A DNA stretch of 32,306 bases from Candidatus Heimdallarchaeota archaeon LC_2 (GTDB lineage: Archaea; Asgardarchaeota; Heimdallarchaeia; Heimdallarchaeales; Kariarchaeaceae). A program made the translations under genes and the position numbers. The notes under the pieces were generated by a model. That model saw only the letters and a list, made by a program, of their open reading frames with translations. It made no database searches and was not told the origin of the DNA. Where the stretch lies: the NCBI GenBank assembly GCA_001940725.1, contig MDVR01000056.1:1-32306 (forward strand), given 5' to 3'. This document shows positions 17,594-25,605 of this stretch, one piece after another (within the stretch, counting starts at the first letter, position 1; every line of letters starts with the position of its first letter).

Positions 17594-17632
17594 ATCTATT
17601 GGTTATAATAGATAAAATTCTATGCATAGAAT
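17594..17632. promoter_or_regulatory. Two adjacent dyads in the reductase/tldD divergent region
   Basis: ATCTATT (17594-17600) and AATAGAT (17607-17613) are an inverted repeat with 6-bp spacing. Three bases further is a perfect 16-bp palindrome, ATTCTATGCATAGAAT (17617-17632). They lie about 70-100 bp before the tldD GTG and 125-165 bp before the reductase ATG. Paired dyads like these are typical of dimeric regulator sites. TATGCAT also recurs just before the tldD start. Confidence 0.45.
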
Positions 17633-17700
17633 CTTCTGCATATGTTTTTGATTTACTCATAGTTACAAATATTCATAATTGTCTGTAAATTTATGCATCT

Positions 17701-19149
17701 GTGGAAGATACAGCACAAAAAATCTTCAAACTAATTGAAAATCGCCCTGGATTTCAATTAGCCCAAGTAAGATTTGTCAAACTCCGGGATGAAACACTTT
17801 CGTATAGAAATGGTATGCCTTATAATAATTCTAGATTAAACAGTCACGGGATTGGCATACGTGTACGTGCAAATAATGCATGGGGTTTTGCTGCTACAGA
17901 CGATTTGAAAACAGAAACCATTTTAGAAACTGCTGAAAAAGCTTGGAAAGTTGCAAAAGCATCAAGTCAAGTAGGGCGAAAGAATAAGGTTGAACTTGTT
18001 CCCGAACCTGTATACCAAGATAAGTATTCAGTGGAAATAAAAAAAGATCCATTCAATATGGATATATCTGAAAAACTAAGTTATGTGAAAGATGCAAATA
18101 CCGCTTTACAAGATTCTAGTCCAAATATTAAGATGGCTGTTACCAATTATCGCTGTAGGGATCAATTAATCAATTTTTATAGTTCTGATGGAAGTAATAT
18201 TGAACAAAGATTATTGTTTACTGGTGGACAAGCCAATGCAACTGCAGCTGCAACAGGTGATGTTCAGACTAGATTATTAGGTGACTTTCAATCTATGGGT
18301 TGGGAGCTCTTTGATAATATGGATTTAATTGAAATTGCTGAACAAACAGGAAAAGAAGTTGACATATTGGTTACCGAAGCTGAAGTATGTCCATCAGGAA
18401 AATCTACTTTAATTTTGGAACCTTTTCAATTAGGATTAACAATTCACGAATCATGTGGTCACCCATCAGAACTAGATCGGGTTTTAGGTTATGAAGCTGA
18501 TTTTGCTGGGACATCATGGTTAACACCAGAGAAATTGAACAATCTGCAATATGGTAATGAGTTGGTAAATCTTACTCAAGATCCTAGTATGCGAAAAGTC
18601 ATTGGCCATTTCAAATATGATGATGAGGGTGTAAAAACACGATCTGTACCTATTGTTAAAAATGGTGTTTTTGTGGGATATCAATCAGATCGTGAACATG
18701 CTGCACTACTAGGAATTGAAAGATCTTCAGGAAATTCAAAAGCTGATAATTGGAGCAGTGTTCCTATAATTAGGATGAACAATCTCTATCTTGAATCGGA
18801 TCCTAATGGGTACAAGGATATAGATGATATGATTTCAGATACAAAGGATGGGATATATGGATTACAATGGAAAAGCCATTCAATTGATGATAAGAGACTC
18901 AATTTCCAATTTGCCACCCAAATTGGATACAAAATCGAGAATGGTGAAATAACTAAGCCTTTGAAGAATGTTACGTACCAAGCTATCACACCTGAATTTT
19001 GGGGTGCAACATCCGGACTAACCAGAACATCAAAAATATACGGCTTACCTTATTGTGGTAAAGGTAGTCCAACTATGCAAATTGGTTATGTTAGTCATGG
19101 TGGACCATGGGGGCGATTTGAAAATGTTAATGTGGGGATCACTGCTTAG
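17701..19149 (+). CDS. tldD: TldD metalloprotease subunit
   Basis: A 482-residue TldD, the catalytic half of the TldD/TldE peptidase, which processes short unfolded peptides in a heterodimer. The zinc site H-E-x-x-x-H is present as HESCGH at 249-254, and Cys452 in LPYCGKGSP is placed to be the third ligand. GIGIRV (51-56), FAGTSW and the C-terminal GYVSHGGPWGRF are family-like. The start is GTG at 17701; a TATA-like AAATATTCAT lies 25-33 nt upstream, suggesting leaderless expression. tldE follows after 12 bp. The natural substrate in archaea is not known. Confidence 0.93.
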   Translation: MEDTAQKIFKLIENRPGFQLAQVRFVKLRDETLSYRNGMPYNNSRLNSHGIGIRVRANNAWGFAATDDLKTETILETAEKAWKVAKASSQVGRKNKVELVPEPVYQDKYSVEIKKDPFNMDISEKLSYVKDANTALQDSSPNIKMAVTNYRCRDQLINFYSSDGSNIEQRLLFTGGQANATAAATGDVQTRLLGDFQSMGWELFDNMDLIEIAEQTGKEVDILVTEAEVCPSGKSTLILEPFQLGLTIHESCGHPSELDRVLGYEADFAGTSWLTPEKLNNLQYGNELVNLTQDPSMRKVIGHFKYDDEGVKTRSVPIVKNGVFVGYQSDREHAALLGIERSSGNSKADNWSSVPIIRMNNLYLESDPNGYKDIDDMISDTKDGIYGLQWKSHSIDDKRLNFQFATQIGYKIENGEITKPLKNVTYQAITPEFWGATSGLTRTSKIYGLPYCGKGSPTMQIGYVSHGGPWGRFENVNVGITA

Positions 19150-19161
19150 AGGTGTTAAAAA

Positions 19162-20517
19162 ATGACAAATAAAGAAAATCTCATTGAAATCTCCCAAAAG
19201 TTACTCGAAGAAGCTAAAAAACAAGGAGCGGAACATTCACAAGTTAGAATTTTTGATAACTTTTCCATCGGAACAAGATTCGGAGAAAATCATATAACAC
19301 AAAATGTTACGACTAATACCCAATCTTTTGAACTTAAAACCCAAATTGGACAAAAAATAGGTACCTATACTGGTTCAAGAGTAGGGGATAATTTATCCTC
19401 GCAAGTAAATGATGCTATAACATTAACAAAATTATCTTTAGCGGATCCTGAATTTCCGGGTTTCTTAGATACCCAACCGAAATATTCGCCTTTGGGTTTA
19501 GGATATAAAGAAATAGATCCCATGGATCTTTCTGGTGTGGTTGGAACAATTGTTGATGCCGCAATTAATGTAGATTCGAGAGTGAAATCTGTTGCTGGTA
19601 ATTTGTTTTATCAAAGTGGAAACACCTTATTGTTGAATTCTTATGATGTGCAAGCTTATAATTCTTCTTCTAAAATTAGTGGAGTAATAACTGTTGCTGC
19701 AGACGACAATGGGGAATCTCGTTCAACTAGAAATATTGCCGGAAACACAATAAACGATCTTGAAAGTACTAAAATGGCTGAAATGACAGCAGAAACTGCA
19801 ATACAGGGTTTACATCAGAAGGAAATTGAAGCTGGAAAATATGAAGTAATACTCGGACCTGAGGCAGTTGCAGATTTGCTTTTTTTTGTTACATTAGGTA
19901 CAAGCTCAGAGGGTCTTATTAATCACTCAAGTTATTTGAAAGATCGGTTAGGCGAACAAATAATGGATGAACGTGTAACAATCATTGATGATTGTTTAAA
20001 TGAAGCTCATTTTGCAAATAGAAATTTCGATTCTGAAGGTGTTGCATGTGAAACCATGAAATTCATAGATAAGGGCATTTTAAAGGACTATGCATATAAC
20101 TTAAGAAATGGTAAGAAACTCGGTGTTGCCAGTAATGGCCGTAATGCTGCGGGTTTTCAAGGTGAATTCCCTGCATTCTTTTCCTTAACAATTGAAAATG
20201 GTTCTAAATCAGCAGACGATTTGGTAAAATCGCTTGATAAAGGAGTCCTAATAACGAACTTGTTCTATAATAATTTTGTAAATCCGCCTGAAGGATTATG
20301 TACTGGTCTTACGAAGGATGGGCTGTTCAAAATTGAGAATGGTGAAGTAACAGATTCTTTGAAAAATATGAGATGGACCGATAAAATATTATCGATATTC
20401 GGTAATGCAGAACCCAGTAATGATAGTAGACAAGTGAAAGGTTTTTTCTTTGGGTCTGCAATAATTCCCTCTATCAGAGTAGATCAATTTAACTTCTCAT
20501 CAAAAGGGAAACACTAA
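19162..20517 (+). CDS. tldE: TldE (PmbA) protease partner subunit
   Basis: A 451-residue TldE/PmbA-like protein, the second half of the TldD/TldE complex. As expected it lacks the HExxxH motif of TldD but keeps the fold, for example VILGPEAVADLLFF (near 231-244) and the C-terminal stretch with FGSAI. It supports peptide capture and closure of the catalytic chamber. A Shine-Dalgarno GAGGTG is placed 7 nt before the ATG, as befits an internal operon gene. The order and near abutment with tldD are conserved widely. It converges with the PfkB kinase gene 68 bp downstream. Confidence 0.92.
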   Translation: MTNKENLIEISQKLLEEAKKQGAEHSQVRIFDNFSIGTRFGENHITQNVTTNTQSFELKTQIGQKIGTYTGSRVGDNLSSQVNDAITLTKLSLADPEFPGFLDTQPKYSPLGLGYKEIDPMDLSGVVGTIVDAAINVDSRVKSVAGNLFYQSGNTLLLNSYDVQAYNSSSKISGVITVAADDNGESRSTRNIAGNTINDLESTKMAEMTAETAIQGLHQKEIEAGKYEVILGPEAVADLLFFVTLGTSSEGLINHSSYLKDRLGEQIMDERVTIIDDCLNEAHFANRNFDSEGVACETMKFIDKGILKDYAYNLRNGKKLGVASNGRNAAGFQGEFPAFFSLTIENGSKSADDLVKSLDKGVLITNLFYNNFVNPPEGLCTGLTKDGLFKIENGEVTDSLKNMRWTDKILSIFGNAEPSNDSRQVKGFFFGSAIIPSIRVDQFNFSSKGKH

Positions 20518-20585
20518 ATTCTGTTATCTTAAAAATATCCCAACCGCTTAATGATATCTATAGTTTTGAATTAATTGTTTAATAT

Positions 20586-21482
20586 TTATTTGATAAATTT
20601 TTCAATTTGTTCGATAGATGGATGACCATTAGAAGCTCCAAAAGTCTTTAATTTAAGTGCAGCAGCCGCAGCAGCATATTTTATTATTAATTCCCAATCC
20701 TTTTTATTAATATACCCCCACAAAATTACTGCAGCTGCAGCATCCCCTGCTCCTGTGGTATCTACAGCCTTAACTGGAAATATTGGTTGAAAGTATGTTT
20801 TACCATCGATTTTAGCATATATTCCTTCACTTCCTGCTGTAATTACAATATTACATGGAAAATCAATTTTCTCGATATTTTTAATTTCAAGGGTTGTATT
20901 TGGATAAAGTCTTTTGAAGACATTTCGATTGAAAAAAGCTAAATCTATCTTTGATAAAAATTCGAAAATTTCTTCATCTGTTGCTTCAAGGGTTCTTGCT
21001 CCAAAATCTAAAGTGAATTGTCTACTAAAATTATTATTTATTACCATTTCAGCAGTGTCAATTCTTATACTTGCCATATGGATAATGTCAAATGTCTCAT
21101 CCATTGATTTAGTAAATTTAAGTGCTTTTTTTAGATCTTCACAAACACCGGGATATCCAATTTTTGTACTTGATTTGTTTTCATCTAATAGGATTATTGT
21201 ACGGCCTGTTTGTCCTCTCATTTTTGTTAAATAAGAAGAATCTATCCGTCTTTCTTTTAATTCATCTGTGATATTTTTTCCTGCTGTATCATTTCCTATG
21301 GCTGAAATTAATCTTGGATATAGACCTAATTTAGATAGCCCTGCAGAAACATTGGTTGCACTACCACCTAAGGATACGTTCATATCTAGAGCCGTAATTT
21401 TATCATCTGGTGCTGGAAATTTATCAATACGATAAATCTCATCAAAATAACAATTCCCAATTACACCAATAAAAATAGACAT
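20586..21482 (-). CDS. PfkB-family carbohydrate/nucleoside kinase
   Basis: A ribokinase-fold kinase of 298 residues from the ATG at 21482. The substrate-side di-glycine motif is in VSLGGSATN (39-40) and the ATP-site/catalytic motif DTTGAGDAAA has the base at Asp247. FxGVIGN at the start and QTGRTIILLDENK are family-typical. A TTG at 21509 in the same frame would add nine residues, but the TATA box at 21511-21520 would put transcription at about 21486, downstream of that TTG, so ATG is preferred. The substrate could be ribose, a deoxysugar, adenosine or another small polyol; motifs do not decide. It follows the fumarase genes on the same strand after 84 bp but seems to have its own promoter. 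Confidence 0.85.
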   Translation of the reverse strand: MSIFIGVIGNCYFDEIYRIDKFPAPDDKITALDMNVSLGGSATNVSAGLSKLGLYPRLISAIGNDTAGKNITDELKERRIDSSYLTKMRGQTGRTIILLDENKSSTKIGYPGVCEDLKKALKFTKSMDETFDIIHMASIRIDTAEMVINNNFSRQFTLDFGARTLEATDEEIFEFLSKIDLAFFNRNVFKRLYPNTTLEIKNIEKIDFPCNIVITAGSEGIYAKIDGKTYFQPIFPVKAVDTTGAGDAAAAVILWGYINKKDWELIIKYAAAAAALKLKTFGASNGHPSIEQIEKFIK

Positions 21483-21510
21483 CACTTTTGTACTCTTGTT
21501 TGCTTTCAAA

Positions 21511-21520
21511 TATTTTATAT
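21511..21520 (-). promoter_or_regulatory. TATA box of the PfkB kinase gene
   Basis: ATATAAAATA on the reverse strand lies about 30 nt before the ATG at 21482. It supports a separate leaderless transcript for the kinase and argues against the TTG at 21509 as start. Confidence 0.45.
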
Positions 21521-21566
21521 TTCAATTCCTTCTATGTGATTAGTGGTTTTTGGATTTAATATCGAT

Positions 21567-22454
21567 TTAATTTTCCAAGAATGTTACATTACCATCTGAA
21601 TTAATTTTAGCAGATCCATATCGTAATGCCCAACAAGACATTACTACTCCTACTGGGAGTGATGCTGGGTGTCTACTAGCTAATTCAATATTGACATCAA
21701 TCACAGTCTTCCCATCGCCAACTCCCATCGGTCCAATAGGTAATAGATTGGCTGCCTCCATAACACTTTCCTCAAGTTTAGCGACTCTTGGATCTTGATG
21801 CCTTTCCCCAATTGGTTTGAAAATTGCTTTTTTGGCAAGAGTCATACAAATATCTTCTCCACCACCTATTCCGATACCTACTCGATATGGAGGACAACCT
21901 TGTGGTCCTGCATCTGCAATCACATCAATTGCAAACTTAAGAGCTCCCTCCATCCCTAGCCCGGGTTTTAACATACCTAATTGTGCGATATTTGAACTAC
22001 CCCCTCCTTTTGTGGTTGCTAATATTTTTAATTCATTGCCAGGGACTAAATCAATATAGAAATAAGGGATATGCCCTCTGATGTCGATGTTATCTCCTGG
22101 ATTACCTTCAAAGAAATCTACCGTGTTCGGTCTTAGGGGAATTTCTTTTGTTGCTCGTCTAGTTGCAGCTTTAAAAATTTCTTTTAGATTTGATTTAATT
22201 GGGAAATCATCGCCAACTTCAATTTTAAACGCTATAATCCCAGTATCTTGACACATTGGCTTGCTTTGTTCACGAGCAATCTTTACATTGTCGAGAATAT
22301 TGGTCATTTGAAGAAGCGTACTTTCGCTAATGTTGTCATCCTTTATTTTCTGCATAGCTAGTTCGACATCAAACGGTAATCGAGTTGCTGAAGTTCGAAG
22401 CAAAGCTACAGCGGTATCTTCAATAATTTGGTTTAAGTTTACAGTTTCGATCAT
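21567..22454 (-). CDS. Class I fumarate hydratase, alpha (N-terminal) subunit
   Basis: A 295-residue subunit of the oxygen-sensitive [4Fe-4S] fumarase, which interconverts fumarate and malate in the TCA cycle. The three cluster cysteines are visible: Cys68 in PMCQDTG, Cys187 in GPQGCPPY and Cys274 in SCWALRYG. The glycine-rich KGGGSSN (149-155) and IGIGGGEDICM (194-204) match the family. Its ATG directly follows the stop codon of the beta subunit gene (22455-22457) with no gap, so translation is probably coupled. Tartrate dehydratase is a close relative, but fumarase is the likelier role. Confidence 0.92.
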   Translation of the reverse strand: MIETVNLNQIIEDTAVALLRTSATRLPFDVELAMQKIKDDNISESTLLQMTNILDNVKIAREQSKPMCQDTGIIAFKIEVGDDFPIKSNLKEIFKAATRRATKEIPLRPNTVDFFEGNPGDNIDIRGHIPYFYIDLVPGNELKILATTKGGGSSNIAQLGMLKPGLGMEGALKFAIDVIADAGPQGCPPYRVGIGIGGGEDICMTLAKKAIFKPIGERHQDPRVAKLEESVMEAANLLPIGPMGVGDGKTVIDVNIELASRHPASLPVGVVMSCWALRYGSAKINSDGNVTFLEN

Positions 22455-23075
22455 TTAAAGCGCCTCCAATGCTTGTTCAATTATTTTATAGGATTCAGCC
22501 TTTTTTGCCATAGTTTTCTTTGCATTTTCAGTAAAGAAATTATTTCCGTGTGCATCGATACCGATCATTAAGGGTCCAAAATTTTCAACTTCAAGTACCC
22601 AAAGGCATTCTGGCATTCCGAGTATGTCAAACCAATGTACTTCAACAACATCTTTTACTGCATTTGCAGCTAATAATGCAGCTCCACCAGTGAACATTCC
22701 GTAAACAGCACCAAATTTATGGCAAGCTGTAGTGGTTCTTTCGCCCATACCTCCCTTTCCTATAATTAATCGGGTACCGAAAGTCTCAATAAATATATCT
22801 TGGAATATCTCCATCCGTGATGATGTTGTTGGTCCTCCAGCTATCATGCCCCATTTACCAGTTTCATCCTTCTGCATAATGGGTCCGGCATGATAAATTG
22901 CCAATTTACCAAAATCAACTGGCAAAGGCTCACCTTTTTCTTTAAGAGATAAAGCGTGTTTATGTGCATCATCTCTCGCTGTGACTATCTGACCAGAGAC
23001 AAATATATTATCTCCGACTTTTAGTTTCTTCACATCCTCTTCCGTGAGAGGAAGTTTAAGGTTATAAACAGTCAT
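22455..23075 (-). CDS. Class I fumarate hydratase, beta (C-terminal) subunit
   Basis: A 206-residue subunit pairing with the alpha subunit to form the active fumarase. The start is taken at ATG 23075 because the family normally begins just before the strand-helix segment LKLPLTEEDVKKLKVGD; a TTG at 23114 in frame would add 13 residues with no family match. Motifs include SGQIVTARDDAHK (40-52 of the longer form), YHAGPIM, GGPTTSSRM and IGKGGMG, which line the substrate pocket. It is the first gene of the minus-strand fumarase operon, divergent from the formate dehydrogenase operon. Confidence 0.9.
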   Translation of the reverse strand: MTVYNLKLPLTEEDVKKLKVGDNIFVSGQIVTARDDAHKHALSLKEKGEPLPVDFGKLAIYHAGPIMQKDETGKWGMIAGGPTTSSRMEIFQDIFIETFGTRLIIGKGGMGERTTTACHKFGAVYGMFTGGAALLAANAVKDVVEVHWFDILGMPECLWVLEVENFGPLMIGIDAHGNNFFTENAKKTMAKKAESYKIIEQALEAL

Positions 23076-23331
23076 TGGACTTCTAATTTCATTTAGATAT
23101 ACAAATATTGTCAATGTGCAATAATAAGCATTACTAATTTAGCAATAAAATAATAACAATCAAACTAATCTTAGAAAAAGACAATAAATGTTTCAAATAT
23201 TGTGAAAAATGTAATTTTCTCATTCAAATTTTTTCTCAATTAATTTAATATCATTACTATTTTCCAAAAATTACTTTAATTTTTATATTATTTAAGAAAA
23301 GATACTGATAATTGTCTCTAACAAACCTAAA

Positions 23332-23343
23332 CTTATATTTTTA
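23332..23343 (+). promoter_or_regulatory. TATA box of the formate dehydrogenase operon
   Basis: CTTATATTTTTA is centred 29 nt before the ATG at 23366. No SD precedes this ATG, while the two downstream genes have SDs, which fits a leaderless first gene. The same 250-bp region must hold the divergent fumarase promoter. Confidence 0.5.
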
Positions 23344-23365
23344 AAAAAAAACCAATCGAATATAT

Positions 23366-23839
23366 ATGCAAATATTTTCTGAAACAGATGAGATATTGAG
23401 GAAATATGAATTCAAAGGATCTTCAATTATTCAAATATTATCAGATCTACAAAATTCTCATAGTTATTTACCATTTAAAGAATTGGAATATATCTCAAAA
23501 AGATTAAATCTCCCTCTCTCGAAAATATTTGGAATAATTACGTTTTATGCAGATTTCAAATTAAATCAACCCGGAAAGTATAATATCAAAAGTTGTCATG
23601 GCACTGCCTGTTATGTAAAAAACGCAGAGATGATCACGAATACCTTAAAATTTGATTTTGAGATAGAACCAGGAAAAACGACTTCTGATGAATTATTCTC
23701 AATGGAACATATATCGTGTATAGGAGCTTGTGCCCTTGCACCTGTACTTGAAATCAACGGTGAAGTATACGGTGAGATGGACAGCAAGAAAATGAGGAGA
23801 ATAATTAAAAAATTAAAACGGGAGGAAGAAAATTCATGA
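23366..23839 (+). CDS. NuoE/HydC-like [2Fe-2S] subunit of the formate dehydrogenase complex
   Basis: A 157-residue thioredoxin-fold [2Fe-2S] protein of the NuoE family. A helical N-terminal domain (1-70, with LPFKELEYISKRLNLP and GIITFYADF) precedes the cluster domain with Cys77, Cys82, Cys118 and Cys122 in C-H-G-T-A-C and C-I-G-A-C-A-L-A-P. It passes electrons to or from the NuoF-like flavoprotein. It is the first gene of a three-gene operon and its TGA overlaps the next ATG (ATGA at 23836-23839). Family members serve complex I, NAD-reducing hydrogenases and formate dehydrogenases; the partner FdhA at 25606 decides the role here. Confidence 0.92.
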   Translation: MQIFSETDEILRKYEFKGSSIIQILSDLQNSHSYLPFKELEYISKRLNLPLSKIFGIITFYADFKLNQPGKYNIKSCHGTACYVKNAEMITNTLKFDFEIEPGKTTSDELFSMEHISCIGACALAPVLEINGEVYGEMDSKKMRRIIKKLKREEENS

Positions 23840-25599
23840 AAAAGACCGTTCGTATTTGCATGGGGACTGGTTGTATTTCCTCAAAAGCAGATGAAGTGAA
23901 GAATAAATTCGATGAGTTATCTGAAGATCATGATATAGAAATTTCAGGTTGTCATGGTTTTTGTTCTCAAGGCCCAATTGTTGTAGTTGATGATATATTC
24001 TACTCAAAGGTCAAGGAAAAAACAGTGGGAGCGATTGTTGATAACCATCTAATTAATGACATCCCGGTAAAAGATCTTTTTTACAAATCTCCATTAACCG
24101 ATCTCTCTATTGCCAAGTATCAAGATATACCCTTCTATAACAAGCAGAATCGGATTATCCTTGGAAATTGCGGTACCATTAATCCTGAGAAAATAGATGA
24201 ATACATCAACATTGGTGGTTACCGTGGCTTAGCAATTGCCCTAAAAAAATTGCCAGAGGAAGTGATTGAAGATATCACAAAATCTGGATTGAGGGGAAGA
24301 GGAGGTGCTGGTTTTCCTACAGGAATGAAATGGAATTTTGCGAGGAAGGCATATGGTGAACCAAAATATGTGATAATAAATGCAGATGAGGGAGATCCGG
24401 GAGCCTTTATGGATCGATCTATTCTCGAAGCAGATCCGCATTCAGTAATTGAAGGTTTGATAATTGGTGCGTATGCGATTGGAGCTTCTGAAGGGGTTAT
24501 TTATGTAAGAGCAGAGTATCCTCTTGCAATTATCCGATTTAATATTGCTCTTGAACAGGCAAAAGCAAGAGGTTATCTGGGAGATAATATCCTTGAATCA
24601 GAATTCACTTTTCACATCAGAGTGTATGAGGGTGCTGGAGCATTTGTCTGTGGGGAAGAAACTGCATTAATCAAATCGATAGAAGGAGGGCGAGGTAATC
24701 CAGTGGTAAGACCTCCATTTCCTGCCACATCTGGATTATGGGGTAAACCTACTAATATTAATAATGTTAAAACTTGGTCTGCAGTATCTTGGATAATGAG
24801 GAATGGATGGGAGGAATTTGCTAAAATTGGAACTGAGTCATCTTCAGGAACTGCAATTTTTTCACTAACTGGGAAAGTGAATAATTCTGGACTCATTGAA
24901 GTACCCATGGGTACTACTCTGAGAGAGATTATCTATGAAATTGGTGGAGGAATTGCAGATGGAAAAAGAATCAAAGCGGTACAGACAGGTGGTCCATCTG
25001 GTGGCTGTATACCAGCTTCTCTGATTGATACTCCTGTAGATTATGAAACAATGGCCAAAGTTGGTTCGATTATGGGAAGTGGGGGTATGGTTGTAATTGA
25101 TGAGGATACTTGTATTGTTGATTTTGCCAAATTCTTCCTAAGATTTACCCAAGAGGAATCATGTGGAAAATGCACTCCTTGCAGAGAGGGCACTTTGAGG
25201 GCATTACAAATACTTGAGAGAATCACTCATGGAGATGGAAAAGTAGAAGATTTGGAAGAGTTGGAAATATTGAGTGAAGTCATTAAAGATACATCACTCT
25301 GCGGTCTAGGTATGACTGCACCAAACCCTGTGCTTTCAACCCTAAAATATTTCAAAGAAGAGTACCTTGAACACATAATTGAACACAGATGTGTAAGCGG
25401 TGTTTGTCCTGGATTATTCAAGTTGAAAATTGATCAAGACGCATGCAATAAATGTGGACGTTGTCAAGCAAACTGTGCCTTTGATGCTATAAGAGGAAGC
25501 AAAGAAGAGGGAGGTTTTGTAATTATTGATGAATATTGTACAGGCTGCAAAAATTGCCTGTCTGTCTGTCCAAAAGAGAGTATTAACATAGTGGAGTAA
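23836..25599 (+). CDS. NuoF/HydB-like FMN- and NAD-binding subunit
   Basis: A 587-residue flavoprotein that exchanges electrons with NAD(H). Four parts are visible: an N-terminal [2Fe-2S] thioredoxin-like domain (Cys8, Cys13, Cys39, Cys43); the FMN/NAD core with GRGGAGFPTG (154-163), NADEGDPGAFMDR (182-194) and GAFVCGEETALI; a [4Fe-4S] site with Cys443, Cys446, Cys449 and Cys489; and a C-terminal ferredoxin-like domain with two CxxCxxCxxxC motifs (537-547 and 568-578). This full set matches HydB/HndC of multimeric hydrogenases and is larger than plain NuoF. It overlaps the NuoE stop by 4 bp and has a strong SD, GGGAGGAAG. fdhA follows after 6 bp. Confidence 0.93.
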   Translation: MKKTVRICMGTGCISSKADEVKNKFDELSEDHDIEISGCHGFCSQGPIVVVDDIFYSKVKEKTVGAIVDNHLINDIPVKDLFYKSPLTDLSIAKYQDIPFYNKQNRIILGNCGTINPEKIDEYINIGGYRGLAIALKKLPEEVIEDITKSGLRGRGGAGFPTGMKWNFARKAYGEPKYVIINADEGDPGAFMDRSILEADPHSVIEGLIIGAYAIGASEGVIYVRAEYPLAIIRFNIALEQAKARGYLGDNILESEFTFHIRVYEGAGAFVCGEETALIKSIEGGRGNPVVRPPFPATSGLWGKPTNINNVKTWSAVSWIMRNGWEEFAKIGTESSSGTAIFSLTGKVNNSGLIEVPMGTTLREIIYEIGGGIADGKRIKAVQTGGPSGGCIPASLIDTPVDYETMAKVGSIMGSGGMVVIDEDTCIVDFAKFFLRFTQEESCGKCTPCREGTLRALQILERITHGDGKVEDLEELEILSEVIKDTSLCGLGMTAPNPVLSTLKYFKEEYLEHIIEHRCVSGVCPGLFKLKIDQDACNKCGRCQANCAFDAIRGSKEEGGFVIIDEYCTGCKNCLSVCPKESINIVE

Positions 25600-25605
25600 A
25601 AAAAG

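Noticed and set aside
23075..23114. TTG start for the fumarase beta subunit
   Set aside because: The extra 13 residues do not match the family N-terminus, whereas ATG at 23075 begins exactly where the family usually does.
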